Program-made: the position numbers and the translations under genes
The notes under the pieces: generated by a model
The model's database searches: none
Told to the model about the DNA's origin: nothing
Seen by the model: the letters and a program-made list of their open reading frames with translations, nothing else
From: Thermodesulfobacteriota bacterium
Lineage (GTDB): Bacteria > Desulfobacterota_D > UBA1144 > Nemesobacterales > UBA2774
Reading direction: 5' to 3'
NCBI GenBank assembly: GCA_040754335.1
Contig: JBFMCV010000003.1
Coordinates: forward strand, 297,356 to 361,355
Length of the DNA stretch: 64,000 bases
Shown: piece by piece, positions 35,709 through 45,451 of the stretch
Numbering within the stretch: the stretch's first letter is position 1
How the letters are laid out: each line of letters opens with the position of its first letter

Positions 35709-37901
35709 ATGAAGACCGGAAGATCGACGGACATACGTACAGGAAAGCCTGAACCCCTCGGAGCCTCGTGGGACGGTTCCGGTGTGAACTTCGCAATATT
35801 CTCGGAGCATGCCGAAGGCATCGAATTGTGCCTGTTCACAAGAGGCATCCCCGACGCAGAAACAGCGAGGATACAGCTCACATCAAAGACGGGAAACGTA
35901 TGGCACGCTTACCTGCCAGGGTTGAAGCCCGGCCAGCTTTATGGGTACAGGGCCCGCGGTCAATACAGCCCCGCTCAGGGATTAAGGTTCAATCCGAGCA
36001 AACTGCTCATCGACCCCTACGCAAAGGCGGTCTCGGGCGGAATAAATTTGAGCGATATTCACTTCGACTACGGTAATACGGCCAAGAGCGGCGAGACCGC
36101 GCCAGACCCCAAGGACAGCGGTGCATATATGCCGAAATCCGTTGTCATCGACGGGGCGTTTGACTGGGGGAAAGATTCCCCGCCCAATATACCCTGGGGC
36201 AGGACGATAATATACGAGCTCCACGTAAGGGGTCTTACCGCACTTCATCCGCGAGTCCCGGAAGAGCTTAGAGGGACATACACGGGCTTAACAGCTCCGC
36301 CCGTGCTAGACCATCTGCGCTACCTAGGCGTTACGACACTTGAGTTCCTGCCCGTTCACCAGAGCGTATCCGAAAAGAGGCTCCTCGAAAACGGCCTCGG
36401 CAATTACTGGGGTTATAACTCGATTTGTTATTTCGCGCCGGATATAAGGTTTTCGAGCGCGGCCTCACCTGGCGGACAGGTGACCGAGTTCAAGAGCATG
36501 GTCAGGACGCTCCACAGGGAAGGCTTCGAAATAATACTCGACGTCGTATATAACCATACGGCCGAAGGCGGCGCGGCGGGCCCCACGCTTTCACTGAGGG
36601 GGATCGACAATGCCGCCTATTACCGCCTCGACCGGAAGAACAAGGGGCATTACGTAAACTATACGGGATGCGGTAATACGGTGAATTCCGCAAAGCCGGC
36701 CGTATGGAAATTGATTATCGACAGCCTGAGATACTGGGTCACGGAGATGCACGTCGACGGATTCAGGTTCGACCTCGCGACCGCGCTCTTTCGGGAGGAC
36801 CCTGAATACAGCAGAACGAACGCTTTATTCGGCATCATAAACCGGGATCCCGTCCTGTCGAAGGTCAAGCTCATTGCCGAGCCCTGGGACCTCGGTCCCG
36901 GCGGATATCAGGCCGGGCATTTCCCCGACCCGTGGTCCGAGTGGAACGACAGGTACAGGAACACCGTCAGGCGGTTCTGGAGAGGGGACCTCGGACAGCT
37001 GGGCGACCTCGCGTACCGTATAAGCGGGTCGAGCGATATATACGGATCGAGAATGAAGGGGCCCTACACGGGCGTAAACTACGTCACATCCCACGACGGC
37101 TTTACGCTCAACGACCTCGTCACCTATGAGAAGAAACATAACGAGGCTAACCTAGAAAACAACATGGACGGCACCGACTCCAACTACAGCTACAACTTCG
37201 GCGTGGAAGGGCCGTCCGACGACCCGGCAATCAGAAAACTGAGGGAGCGGCAGAAAAGGAACCTGATCGCAACACTCCTTTTATCACAGGGCGTCCCTAT
37301 GCTCACCGCCGGGGACGAAATCGGGAGGACCCAGCAGGGAAACAACAACGCCTACTGCCAGGACAACGAAATATCCTGGTTGGACTGGAAGCCCGACGAC
37401 TCCAAAAAGGAGCTCCTCGAATTTACACGGTTCATGATCGGCTTTCGGAAGAAGCACCCGATACTTAATCAGGGGAAATTCTTTCACGGTAAAATTGTCA
37501 GGGACAACGGATTCAAAGACCTGATATGGTTCCGGAAGGACGGGAACGAAATGACGAACGGAGACTGGCAGAACGGCAGACTCCTGTCGCTGGGCTTGAT
37601 TAAATCGGGCGACAACCTCAAAAACATCAGGAGGCGGGTAAAGCCCGGATACGATAATACGCTTATGCTGCTGTTTAACGCCGACCCCGGGGAGACGGAG
37701 TTCATCATACCGTCGTACGGAATCGCAGAGAAATGGCAGATCGTCATCGACACCTCATCGGGAGTGGGATCGAAAGGACCTCGGAGGGTGCTTTCCGGGA
37801 ATAAGCATATAATGCCCGGAAGGTCCCTCACCGTCCTGAAACCGATCTACACAAAAAAAATCGCCCGGGACCTCCCCGCGATCAAGCACTCTGAGAAATG
37901 A
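35709..37901 (+). CDS. glgX: Glycogen debranching enzyme GlgX (730 aa)
   Basis: Hydrolyses alpha-1,6 branches left after phosphorylase action. It has a CBM48 start (PLGASWDGSGVNFAIFSEHA), GH13 motifs LEFLPVHQSV, VVYNHTAEGG, nucleophile in HVDGFRFDLATAL, acid in LIAEPWDLG, and TSHDGFTLNDLVTY. Start taken at ATG 35709, which fits the family N-terminus; TTG at 35694 adds five residues, and neither has a clear ribosome site. Its stop overlaps the malQ start by four bases (ATGA), so the two are translationally coupled. Confidence 0.95.
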   Translation: MKTGRSTDIRTGKPEPLGASWDGSGVNFAIFSEHAEGIELCLFTRGIPDAETARIQLTSKTGNVWHAYLPGLKPGQLYGYRARGQYSPAQGLRFNPSKLLIDPYAKAVSGGINLSDIHFDYGNTAKSGETAPDPKDSGAYMPKSVVIDGAFDWGKDSPPNIPWGRTIIYELHVRGLTALHPRVPEELRGTYTGLTAPPVLDHLRYLGVTTLEFLPVHQSVSEKRLLENGLGNYWGYNSICYFAPDIRFSSAASPGGQVTEFKSMVRTLHREGFEIILDVVYNHTAEGGAAGPTLSLRGIDNAAYYRLDRKNKGHYVNYTGCGNTVNSAKPAVWKLIIDSLRYWVTEMHVDGFRFDLATALFREDPEYSRTNALFGIINRDPVLSKVKLIAEPWDLGPGGYQAGHFPDPWSEWNDRYRNTVRRFWRGDLGQLGDLAYRISGSSDIYGSRMKGPYTGVNYVTSHDGFTLNDLVTYEKKHNEANLENNMDGTDSNYSYNFGVEGPSDDPAIRKLRERQKRNLIATLLLSQGVPMLTAGDEIGRTQQGNNNAYCQDNEISWLDWKPDDSKKELLEFTRFMIGFRKKHPILNQGKFFHGKIVRDNGFKDLIWFRKDGNEMTNGDWQNGRLLSLGLIKSGDNLKNIRRRVKPGYDNTLMLLFNADPGETEFIIPSYGIAEKWQIVIDTSSGVGSKGPRRVLSGNKHIMPGRSLTVLKPIYTKKIARDLPAIKHSEK

Positions 37902-39412
37902 ACAAGAGAGCGAGCGGCATTCTACTCCATATCACATCGCTTCCCTCGCGGTTCGGGATCGGGGACATGGGTCCGGAATCCCGCAGGTTCGCGGATTTTC
38001 TTCGCGAATCGGGGCAATCGTACTGGCAGGTGCTTCCGCTCAACCCGACCGACGGGACTTTCGGTCATTCCCCTTACAGCGGCCCCTCGTCCTACGCCGG
38101 AAACCCCCTCTTGATAAGTCCGGATTTGATGAAGGAGGCCGGATATCTGTCTGCAAACGATGTGAACATGAAAACCCTTCCCGATCCCGGGAAGGTCGAT
38201 TTCGGGCTCGTTTCGGAATACAAGACCGGCCTCTTCGACCGTGCATTCAGAAATGCCGCTTCATCGCTTCCCGGCGACGGCGGATTTGCGGAGTTCACTA
38301 GAGCGAACGAACACTGGCTCGACGACTACGCGCTCTACGCTTCTGTCAAAAAAAATTTGAATTCCGGCACGTGGAGGGACTTCCCGGCTGATTTGAGAGA
38401 CAGGGATAAAAAATCACTCGGGGCCTGGAGAGAGAAGGCCGAGAGGGAGATCCTCTACCACAAGTTCCTGCAGTACGTCTTCTTCGGCCAGTGGAGCTCG
38501 TTAAAGAAATACGCAAACGGTAAGGGTATCGATATAATAGGCGACATCCCCTATTACATAAACTACGACAGCTCCGAGGTTTGGAGCAATCCCGAATTCT
38601 TTAAGCTGGACGAAGACAAGAACCCCGAGTACGTATCAGGCGTCCCGCCCGATTATTTCAGCAAGACAGGACAGCTCTGGGGAAATCCGGTTTACGACTG
38701 GGAGGCTCTAAAAAAGAACGGGTTCGAATGGTGGATAAAACGCATAGGACATAACTTGAAGTTGTTCGATTCCCTGAGGCTCGACCATTTCAGGGGATTC
38801 GTCTCCTACTGGGAAGTGAAGTCCGGGGAAAAGACCGCGCTCAACGGGAGATGGGTGGGCCTCGACGCCGCGAGCTTTTTCGACACTCTGTTTTCCCGCT
38901 TCGACAAATCGAGGTTCATAGCCGAGGACCTCGGTTATATCACCCCGGACGTAAAGAAAATCATAAAAAAATACCGCCTCCCCGGAATGAAGATACTGCT
39001 CTTCGCATTCGGGGACGATTTCCCTTACGGAGACTACCTGCCTAATAATTTCAGCAACAAAAATTACGTCGTATACACGGGCACACACGACAACAATACA
39101 GTCATGGGATGGTGGAAGAAGGACGCGGGCAGCGCCGAGAAAGAAAGGTTTTTCAAGTATATAGGCGGTGAGATCGAAGCAGCGCAAATAAATTGGAAGT
39201 TCATAGAGTTAGCGATGTCGTCGATAGCCGACACCGCAATAATCCCTATGCAGGACGCACTCGGCCTAGGCGCCGGCGCGAAAATGAACAGGCCATCCAC
39301 AAGATCCGGGAACTGGAGATGGAGGCTTGACCCCGGCTACTATAAAGACGCACTGGTGAAGAAGCTGAAAGGGATTACCGAAGCCAATGACAGGGGGCAA
39401 CTTTCCTGTTAG
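37898..39412 (+). CDS. malQ: 4-alpha-glucanotransferase (amylomaltase), 504 aa
   Basis: Moves glucan segments between maltodextrins (GH77). Signatures are RASGILLHITSLPSRFGIGD at the N-terminus, SYWQVLPLNPT, SPYSGPSSYAGNPLLI, the nucleophile region SLRLDHFRGFVSYWEV, the acid region FIAEDLGYITPDV and YTGTHDNNTVMGW. The length is normal for bacterial amylomaltases. It overlaps glgX by four bases and precedes glgA by 89 bases. Confidence 0.96.
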   Translation: MNKRASGILLHITSLPSRFGIGDMGPESRRFADFLRESGQSYWQVLPLNPTDGTFGHSPYSGPSSYAGNPLLISPDLMKEAGYLSANDVNMKTLPDPGKVDFGLVSEYKTGLFDRAFRNAASSLPGDGGFAEFTRANEHWLDDYALYASVKKNLNSGTWRDFPADLRDRDKKSLGAWREKAEREILYHKFLQYVFFGQWSSLKKYANGKGIDIIGDIPYYINYDSSEVWSNPEFFKLDEDKNPEYVSGVPPDYFSKTGQLWGNPVYDWEALKKNGFEWWIKRIGHNLKLFDSLRLDHFRGFVSYWEVKSGEKTALNGRWVGLDAASFFDTLFSRFDKSRFIAEDLGYITPDVKKIIKKYRLPGMKILLFAFGDDFPYGDYLPNNFSNKNYVVYTGTHDNNTVMGWWKKDAGSAEKERFFKYIGGEIEAAQINWKFIELAMSSIADTAIIPMQDALGLGAGAKMNRPSTRSGNWRWRLDPGYYKDALVKKLKGITEANDRGQLSC

Positions 39413-39501
39413 TTTTATCCGTCTAAATACAATCTTAAAATTTATATTTATACTTATCTGAACCGCTCTACGGTCGGAAGTATCACGAAGAGGAAAGACG
39501 A

Positions 39502-40977
39502 TTGATAAAGGTTCTATTCATAGCCTCAGAGATGGAGCCCCTGGCTAAGACAGGCGGGCTTGCGGACGTCATAGGCGTGCTTCCCAAAAAATTGAACGAT
39601 ATCGGGTGCGATATCAGGGTAATCATCCCTTACTACAGGGAAGTCAAGAAGAATCTCAGGCAGCTCAAGCTCAAGGTAAAGAACCTGTCCAGGGAAGTGC
39701 TGGTCAGCATCGACTGGCTCGCATACAAGGGGACTGTCAAAGAGACGACAGTAGACGGGGTGACGGTATATCTCCTCTGCAATGACGAGCTTTACGACCG
39801 CGACTACCTCTACACGACACCTAACGGCGATTACCAGGATAACGACCTCCGGTTTGGGTTCTTTTCTCTGGGTGCCCTCGAGATAGCGAAGGCACTCAAC
39901 TTCAAACCGGACATCATACACTGCAACGACTGGCAGTCGGCCTTGGCCCCGATAGCGCTCAAGTGGAAGAAGCATTACAATAACGACCCGTTTTTCCGTA
40001 ATTCGAAAATAGTTTTCACTATACACAATATCGCCTACCAGGGCATTTACGGCAAAGACATCCTCGACAAATTCGGGCTCAGCCAGTCTCTGTTCAATAC
40101 CGAGCATCTTGAATTCTACGGGAGGGTGAACCTCTTGAAAGGAGGGATCATCTCTTCCGACCTGGTCACCACGGTGAGCCCGACTTACGCGAAGGAGATA
40201 AGGACGAGGGAATACGGTTACGGTCTCGACGGGGTGCTGCGCGTGATCTCGAACGAAGGAAAGCTGGCCGGCATACTGAACGGCATCGACTATGACGATT
40301 GGGACCCCGAAACGGACAAGGCCCTCTTCTATCATTACAGCAGCGGAGATATCGAAGGGAAGTTCCGCAACAAGTCAAGGCTCAAGAGCGTGCTCGGATT
40401 CGAGGCGAACGGGCACAAGCCTCTTGTCGGAGTGATCTCGCGGCTCGCGCTTCAGAAGGGTGTCGACCTCGTGGTAAGGTCGCTCAACAGCATACTCGAC
40501 CTCGACGTCGACCTCGTCATTCTCGGGAAAGGCGACAAGAGGTACGAGAAACTGCTCCATGACGTTTCCGCCGACTACAGGGGGAATTTCAAGGCGATTA
40601 TAGGTTACGACGAGTCGAAGGCCAGGCGCATATACGCCGGCTGCGATATGTTCCTGATGCCGTCGAGATTCGAGCCCTGCGGGCTCGGCCAGCTGATATC
40701 GCTCAGGTACGGGACCATCCCTATAGTAAGGGGCACGGGCGGGCTCCTCGATACGATTACCGATTACACGGCGAACAAAGAGTCGGGAAACGGCTTTATT
40801 TTCCAGCGCTTCAACGAGCATGACATGGTGGATTCGATAGAAAGGGCGTTGCGCGTCTATAGAAACCGTGAAGAATGGATAAACCTGATAAAAACCGGAA
40901 TGACGATGGACTTTTCGTGGAACAGATCGAGCAAGGTTTATCTCAGGCATTACAAAGCGCTTCTCGGGAGAGCTTGA
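39502..40977 (+). CDS. glgA: Glycogen synthase, GT5 (491 aa)
   Basis: Builds alpha-1,4-glucan from a nucleotide-glucose donor. The N-terminal KTGGLADV motif (residues 15-22) marks GT5, as do HCNDWQSALAPI, FTIHNIAYQG and the C-terminal SRFEPCGLGQLISLRYGTIPIVRGTGGL-type donor site. It starts with TTG at 39502; GAGG lies eight bases upstream. No glgC (ADP-glucose pyrophosphorylase) is found in this window, so the donor must come from elsewhere. Last gene of the core glycogen run. Confidence 0.95.
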   Translation: MIKVLFIASEMEPLAKTGGLADVIGVLPKKLNDIGCDIRVIIPYYREVKKNLRQLKLKVKNLSREVLVSIDWLAYKGTVKETTVDGVTVYLLCNDELYDRDYLYTTPNGDYQDNDLRFGFFSLGALEIAKALNFKPDIIHCNDWQSALAPIALKWKKHYNNDPFFRNSKIVFTIHNIAYQGIYGKDILDKFGLSQSLFNTEHLEFYGRVNLLKGGIISSDLVTTVSPTYAKEIRTREYGYGLDGVLRVISNEGKLAGILNGIDYDDWDPETDKALFYHYSSGDIEGKFRNKSRLKSVLGFEANGHKPLVGVISRLALQKGVDLVVRSLNSILDLDVDLVILGKGDKRYEKLLHDVSADYRGNFKAIIGYDESKARRIYAGCDMFLMPSRFEPCGLGQLISLRYGTIPIVRGTGGLLDTITDYTANKESGNGFIFQRFNEHDMVDSIERALRVYRNREEWINLIKTGMTMDFSWNRSSKVYLRHYKALLGRA

Positions 40978-41140
40978 CCGTTGTAATCCGACAGGGAAAT
41001 AATCCGCTCGGCTCGATTCCCCCCACGTTCTATATATAAATACACAATGAGAGAGCATACTTATGCCGGTTCATTTTTCACCGCGCGGAAATTCGATGAT
41101 ATATTTATCCTTTTCGATAAAACGTAAGGGATAATTAAGC

Positions 41141-42394
41141 ATGCGAAAATATGAATCGGCTTTGAGGCAGAACGTCCTCTGGTGGGTTGACGAAATAAAA
41201 TCCGTGGACATTCTCGTCGGAATACCGTGCTATAACTGCGAGGACTCGATCGGATTCGTAGTCGAACAGGTAGCCAAGGGTTTGTCCCAATACTTTCCTG
41301 AGTATAAAGCGGCAATCTTCATAAGCGACGGGGGCTCTCTCGACGACACGAGGGAGAACGCCTATCAGGCCAAGATCCCGGAGAATATACACAGAAGGGT
41401 CACGATATACAGAGGTTTTCCGGGGAAGGGTACTTCGTTCAGAGCCGTATTCGAGCTCGCGATCATGCTCAAGGTAAAAGCGATTGCAGTATTCGACGCG
41501 GACCTGAGGAGCATTACCCCTGAGTGGGTTAAATTCATAGTCGAGCCCATTCTCGACGGCTCGGCCGGGTTTGTCGCCCCTTATTACAGAAGACACAAAT
41601 TCGACGGTACAATCACGAACCAGATCGTATACCCCTTGACCCGGGCGCTCTACGGGATCGACGTCAGGCAGCCGATAGGCGGGGATTTCGGCTTTTGTCC
41701 CGAGCTCGCCGCTTTTTACGTCAAGCAGGACGTATGGGACACGGACGTGGCGCGGTTCGGTATAGACATCTGGATGACGACATGCGCCGTGAACGAAGGA
41801 CATAAGATCGTTCAAACCTACCTGGGCACCAAGATACACGGCGCGAAGGACCCGGCGTCCGATCTCGGGCCCATGTTCAGGCAGGTAGTCAGCACCGTCT
41901 TTTACCTGATGAGCAAATACGAGCACAACTGGCACAGGGAGAACCCTTTCCGGGCAATCCAGATCAACCACAAGATCGAGGAAGAGCCGAAACTGGAGGC
42001 CATATCGGTCAGCATGAACGACCTCCGCGAAGAGTTCGTCGAGGGGTTCAAGCACTTCCGCCCGATGTACATTGAGATCTTGAACGACGATAACCTCGAA
42101 AGACTGGACGATATATACAACAACTGGAATTCCAACAAGGATGCCGAGTTCGATGCCGTGCTCTGGAGCAAGATACTTTACGATTTCGCCTATATCTACC
42201 AGCAGTGGCAGCGTAACAAGAGGAGGCTCGTCGATATAATTACGCCGCTTTACTTCGGAAGAGTGAAGAGCTACTGCCAGCAGGTCATGAGCCTGACGAG
42301 CGATGAAGCGGAGCAGGTCGTTCAGGACCAGGCGAGGATCTTCGAGGAAAATAAATCCTACCTGCTCAAGAGGTTCGAGATCTGGGAAGACTGA
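41141..42394 (+). CDS. GT81-like glycosyltransferase, possible glucosylglycerate synthase (417 aa)
   Basis: A GT-A fold enzyme: VDILVGIPCYNCEDSIGFVV at the N-terminus, FISDGGSLDDTRENA, YRGFPGKGTSFRAVFELA and the metal-binding FDADLRSITPEWV. Later come QPIGGDFGFCPELAAFY and FGIDIWMTTCAVNEGHKI, then VKIHGAKDPASDLGPMF-like sequence. This set resembles GT81 enzymes that make glucosylglycerate or its 3-phosphate, compatible solutes and primers of methylglucose polysaccharides. The exact acceptor is inferred. It lies 163 bases after glgA, and ATG 41141 follows AAGGGATAATTAAGC. Confidence 0.75.
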   Translation: MRKYESALRQNVLWWVDEIKSVDILVGIPCYNCEDSIGFVVEQVAKGLSQYFPEYKAAIFISDGGSLDDTRENAYQAKIPENIHRRVTIYRGFPGKGTSFRAVFELAIMLKVKAIAVFDADLRSITPEWVKFIVEPILDGSAGFVAPYYRRHKFDGTITNQIVYPLTRALYGIDVRQPIGGDFGFCPELAAFYVKQDVWDTDVARFGIDIWMTTCAVNEGHKIVQTYLGTKIHGAKDPASDLGPMFRQVVSTVFYLMSKYEHNWHRENPFRAIQINHKIEEEPKLEAISVSMNDLREEFVEGFKHFRPMYIEILNDDNLERLDDIYNNWNSNKDAEFDAVLWSKILYDFAYIYQQWQRNKRRLVDIITPLYFGRVKSYCQQVMSLTSDEAEQVVQDQARIFEENKSYLLKRFEIWED

Positions 42395-42617
42395 TTTCTC
42401 CATTCCCGGCTGACCCGGCACTCAAGCGGGCTCCTTCCGTTCATAACGCATATTTCAACTGAGGAGCAGTCAGGCAATCGGTATAATTACTACGATGCCT
42501 GCCCCGTACGTCTGATACACATACTTGTGTTTAGAACGGGCATCCGTGGAGGCCGTGCTTTGATTTCAACGATATCTCAAAAATACTGCATGCTGCATAT
42601 ATCGAGGGCGGATATAC

Positions 42618-44843
42618 ATGGCCTCTGACGTCAGGCGCACGATAGGACTCCTGGGGGCCGTGGGAATAGGCGTCGGCGCGATCATCGGGGGCGGCATTCT
42701 TGCCCTTGCCGGTGTCGCGTTCGCCGTTACGGGCCCTAGCGCCATACTGGCATTCGCGCTCAACGGAGTGATCGCGATCATCACTGCCTTAAGCTTCGCC
42801 GAGCTGTCGGCCGCCTTTCCCGAGTCGGGCGGGACCTACGTCTTCTCGAAAAAAGTCTTATCGATCAGGGCCGCATTCGCTGTTGGATGGGTCGTGTGGT
42901 TCGCGTCCATAGTAGCCGCCGTACTCTACGCCGTTGGAGCCGGGTATTTCATAGGGATCCTGATCGACAGGCTCTTATCGGCGATTCCCGGGTCCCCTGA
43001 CGGATGGATAAGCGCCAACAGAACCGCCGGGGGGATCGCGTTAATCGCCATAGTCTATTACACGCTAGGCCTGATACATAACAAGGGCGGCGGGAGCGTC
43101 CTGGCGAATATCGGGAAAATCGCCGCCTTCTCGGTACTCATCATTGCAGGGTTTGCGGCGCTGCCCGGGGAAACGTCCGCCGATATAAGGCGGGATTTCA
43201 CTCCATTCCTGGCATTCGGCACTCTCGGATTGATACAGGCGATGGGCTATACATTCATAGCACTCCAGGGGTTTGACCTCATTGCGGCCGTCGCGGGCGA
43301 GATCAAGAATCCCGGAAGGACTATTCCCAGGGCGATGATGATCTCGCTCGTCATCGCTCTCGCCATTTACATCCCCTTAATCTTCGTAATCGCCGTCTCC
43401 GGGACCAAACCTGGAGAATCGATTACGGCGCTCAGCAAGGCGAACCCGGAATCGATCATAGCGCTGGCCGCCGAAACATACCTGGGGAAGGCCGGTTACT
43501 GGATCGTCATAGCGGCTGCCGTTCTATCGATGCTCTCCGCGCTATACGCGAATATACTGGCTGCATCGAGGGTGGCCCAGAGCATGGCCCGCGACCGTAC
43601 ACTGCCGAGGAAGCTGGGGACTGTCGATGAAAGACGCGGGACCCCGGTTAACGCTATCGCGGCGACGGCCTTGATTATAGCGGCAACCGTATTTATAGTG
43701 CCGGATGTAGGCTCCGCCGGAGCCGCGGCGAGTCTGATTTTCCTCTTGACTTTCGCCCTCGCCCAATGGATTGCTGTAGTTGCACGCAGGAGGAGGAGCC
43801 CGGTCGAAGGGTCGTTTCTTACACCATTCTATCCCTATCTCCCCGTCTTCGGCATAACCGCCTGCCTCGGTCTCGCCGTGTTCCAGGGTATTACGGTTCC
43901 CGTTGCCGGGGTGATCGCGGTTATATGGCTCGGAATCGGAGGGTGTCTCTACGTCATACTTTTCGGGCGCAGCGCAAGAATTTTCGACGCTTCGTCCGAG
44001 GGCTTCGACCCCGAGCTCGTCAGGCTGAGAGGCAGAAGCCCGCTCGTGCTCGTCCCTATTGCTAACCCGGCTAACGCGGCCCCGATGATAAGGGTCGCGG
44101 GCGCGCTCGCTCCCCCTGAAACGGGGAGGGTTCTACTCCTGTCCGTGGTGCTTTCCGGAAGCGGTGAAAACACAGAGAGGGAGGAGGATCTGATCGCGAA
44201 CTCGCAGAAAGTTCTTCGGGAAGCGATCTCGGCCTCACTCGAGATCGGGCTTTCACCGGAAGCCCTGATCACCATCGCCGAGAGGCCATGGCCCGAGATA
44301 ATACGGGTGTCCGAGACGCACGGATGCGAAAGCCTGCTTCTAGGCTTGACACAATTCACCGACAGCGAAACGGAGAAGAACCTCGAAGCGCTCCTCAACA
44401 GCGTCGACAGCGACGTCGTGATTCTCCGCGCTCCCGGCGACTGGCAGATGATGGACGTAAAGCAAATCCTCGTACCTGTCGGAGGGAGGGGCAGCCATGG
44501 GGAGCTCCTCGCAAGGATACTGGGCAGCATTTGCCGCTCCGGCAATCCCGAGATCACCTTCCTCAGGGTCTTACCGGAAGACACGGACTGGAGAACATAC
44601 GACAGGGCGAGAAGGGAGCTTTTCCTTTACGCGGCCGACCAGGCCGTGAAGGGGGAGATAAAAATACAGGTGGATAGATCGGACGATATAGCCGCCCGAA
44701 TTATTGAGCGCGTGACCGGAAGCGACCTCGCGATACTCGGTATACGGAGGCTCGGCAGACGGCAGAAATTTCTCGGGGAGCTGACACTGAGGATCGCTCG
44801 AGAGACCGACCGACCGCTCCTGATGATAAGCAAGGGGAGCTAG
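42618..44843 (+). CDS. APC-superfamily amino-acid permease fused to universal-stress-protein domains (741 aa)
   Basis: Residues 1-460 hold about twelve membrane segments in the amino acid-polyamine-organocation pattern, with the start GIGVGAIIGGGILALAGVAF, FAELSAAFPESGGTYVFSKK and QGFDLIAAVAGEIKNPGRTIPRAM-type signature. After about 475 the sequence is soluble: two UspA-like domains, the second with QILVPVGGRGSHGELLARIL and ending LAILGIRRLGRR. Usp domains bind ATP or AMP and may gate transport with energy state. The substrate is unknown. The fusion is known in other bacteria (CAT-type permeases with Usp tails). Confidence 0.85.
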   Translation: MASDVRRTIGLLGAVGIGVGAIIGGGILALAGVAFAVTGPSAILAFALNGVIAIITALSFAELSAAFPESGGTYVFSKKVLSIRAAFAVGWVVWFASIVAAVLYAVGAGYFIGILIDRLLSAIPGSPDGWISANRTAGGIALIAIVYYTLGLIHNKGGGSVLANIGKIAAFSVLIIAGFAALPGETSADIRRDFTPFLAFGTLGLIQAMGYTFIALQGFDLIAAVAGEIKNPGRTIPRAMMISLVIALAIYIPLIFVIAVSGTKPGESITALSKANPESIIALAAETYLGKAGYWIVIAAAVLSMLSALYANILAASRVAQSMARDRTLPRKLGTVDERRGTPVNAIAATALIIAATVFIVPDVGSAGAAASLIFLLTFALAQWIAVVARRRRSPVEGSFLTPFYPYLPVFGITACLGLAVFQGITVPVAGVIAVIWLGIGGCLYVILFGRSARIFDASSEGFDPELVRLRGRSPLVLVPIANPANAAPMIRVAGALAPPETGRVLLLSVVLSGSGENTEREEDLIANSQKVLREAISASLEIGLSPEALITIAERPWPEIIRVSETHGCESLLLGLTQFTDSETEKNLEALLNSVDSDVVILRAPGDWQMMDVKQILVPVGGRGSHGELLARILGSICRSGNPEITFLRVLPEDTDWRTYDRARRELFLYAADQAVKGEIKIQVDRSDDIAARIIERVTGSDLAILGIRRLGRRQKFLGELTLRIARETDRPLLMISKGS

Positions 44844-45063
44844 GGGCGTCGGGACTGACCGGCTGACGCCATGCGAAAATACAAGGGGCTCACTCGATCG
44901 ATTTAATATGCTGAAAACATTGAGAAATCGGCCCGTTTTCTATTGAGCTTGGAGAGACCGTACGGTCGGGATCGTAAAACTTAATAATTTAAGCTCTTTT
45001 CAGCTGCACCCCCCCTAGCAAAAGTGCACGAAAACCGGCTGGAATGTTGGGTTCCGGGCGCAT

Positions 45064-45102
45064 TGTGTAAACGCACACAGCAGGGATGTGTAAATTTACA
45101 CA
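45064..45102. promoter_or_regulatory. Tandem palindromic operator, candidate enhancer-binding sites
   Basis: TGTGTAAATTTACACA (45087-45102) is a perfect 16-bp palindrome. TGTGTAAACGCACACA (45064-45079) is an imperfect copy in the same frame, 23 bases upstream centre to centre, about two helical turns. They lie roughly 100-135 bases before the predicted sigma-54 start, the usual place for NtrC-type activator sites. Confidence 0.7.
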
Positions 45103-45172
45103 ATTGTGCAAAAATCCACCTCTTGTATTAACATAAGCCCCTGAATATACTTACTATTGGTACCACCTTCAA

Positions 45173-45189
45173 TTGGCATAAGACTTGCA
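45173..45189 (+). promoter_or_regulatory. Sigma-54 (RpoN) promoter
   Basis: TTGGCATAAGACTTGCA has GG and GC exactly 10 bases apart, TTGGCA at -24 and TTGCA at -12, differing from the consensus only at the C-G after TGGCA. Transcription would begin near 45200, about 250 bases before the GT2 gene. Confidence 0.75.
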
Positions 45190-45276
45190 ATAGATTATTA
45201 GCACATGCAAATAAAAGTACAGAAATTCGATGTTGCTTCATTTAAATTGGAGGCTTCAGCGGTTAAGAAGCACTGG

Positions 45277-45297
45277 TTATCATCCCTTCCATGATAA
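45277..45297 (+). other. Hairpin in the leader of the polysaccharide synthase gene
   Basis: TTATCAT-CCCTTCC-ATGATAA is a perfect 7-bp stem. No T-tract follows; it may affect mRNA stability. A weaker GCTTC/GAAGC stem lies just before it. Confidence 0.4.
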
Positions 45298-45451
45298 ACA
45301 GTTTAAAATCTGACGGTGTTGCTGCATTAAGTTAATTTCCGCTTTTAATCTAAAAACAGGCAAATTGATCGAGATTTAACGGGCAATGTGATGGGAAAAT
45401 CATACGCATATAAAAATAATTTACGGGTTCTGAAAGGAGGATCACACTCAG

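Larger units (their letters stand above)
44844..45451. other. 608-base control region upstream of the polysaccharide synthase
   Basis: No gene. It contains two TGTGTAAA palindromes, a sigma-54 promoter, and a leader of about 250 bases with a hairpin (each listed). The first 150 bases (44844-45000) show nothing recognisable. Confidence 0.7.

Noticed and set aside
41135-42421. Minus-strand frame of 428 codons opposite the GT81-like gene
   Set aside because: The plus-strand product has clear GT-A motifs; the reverse frame has none and no ribosome site.
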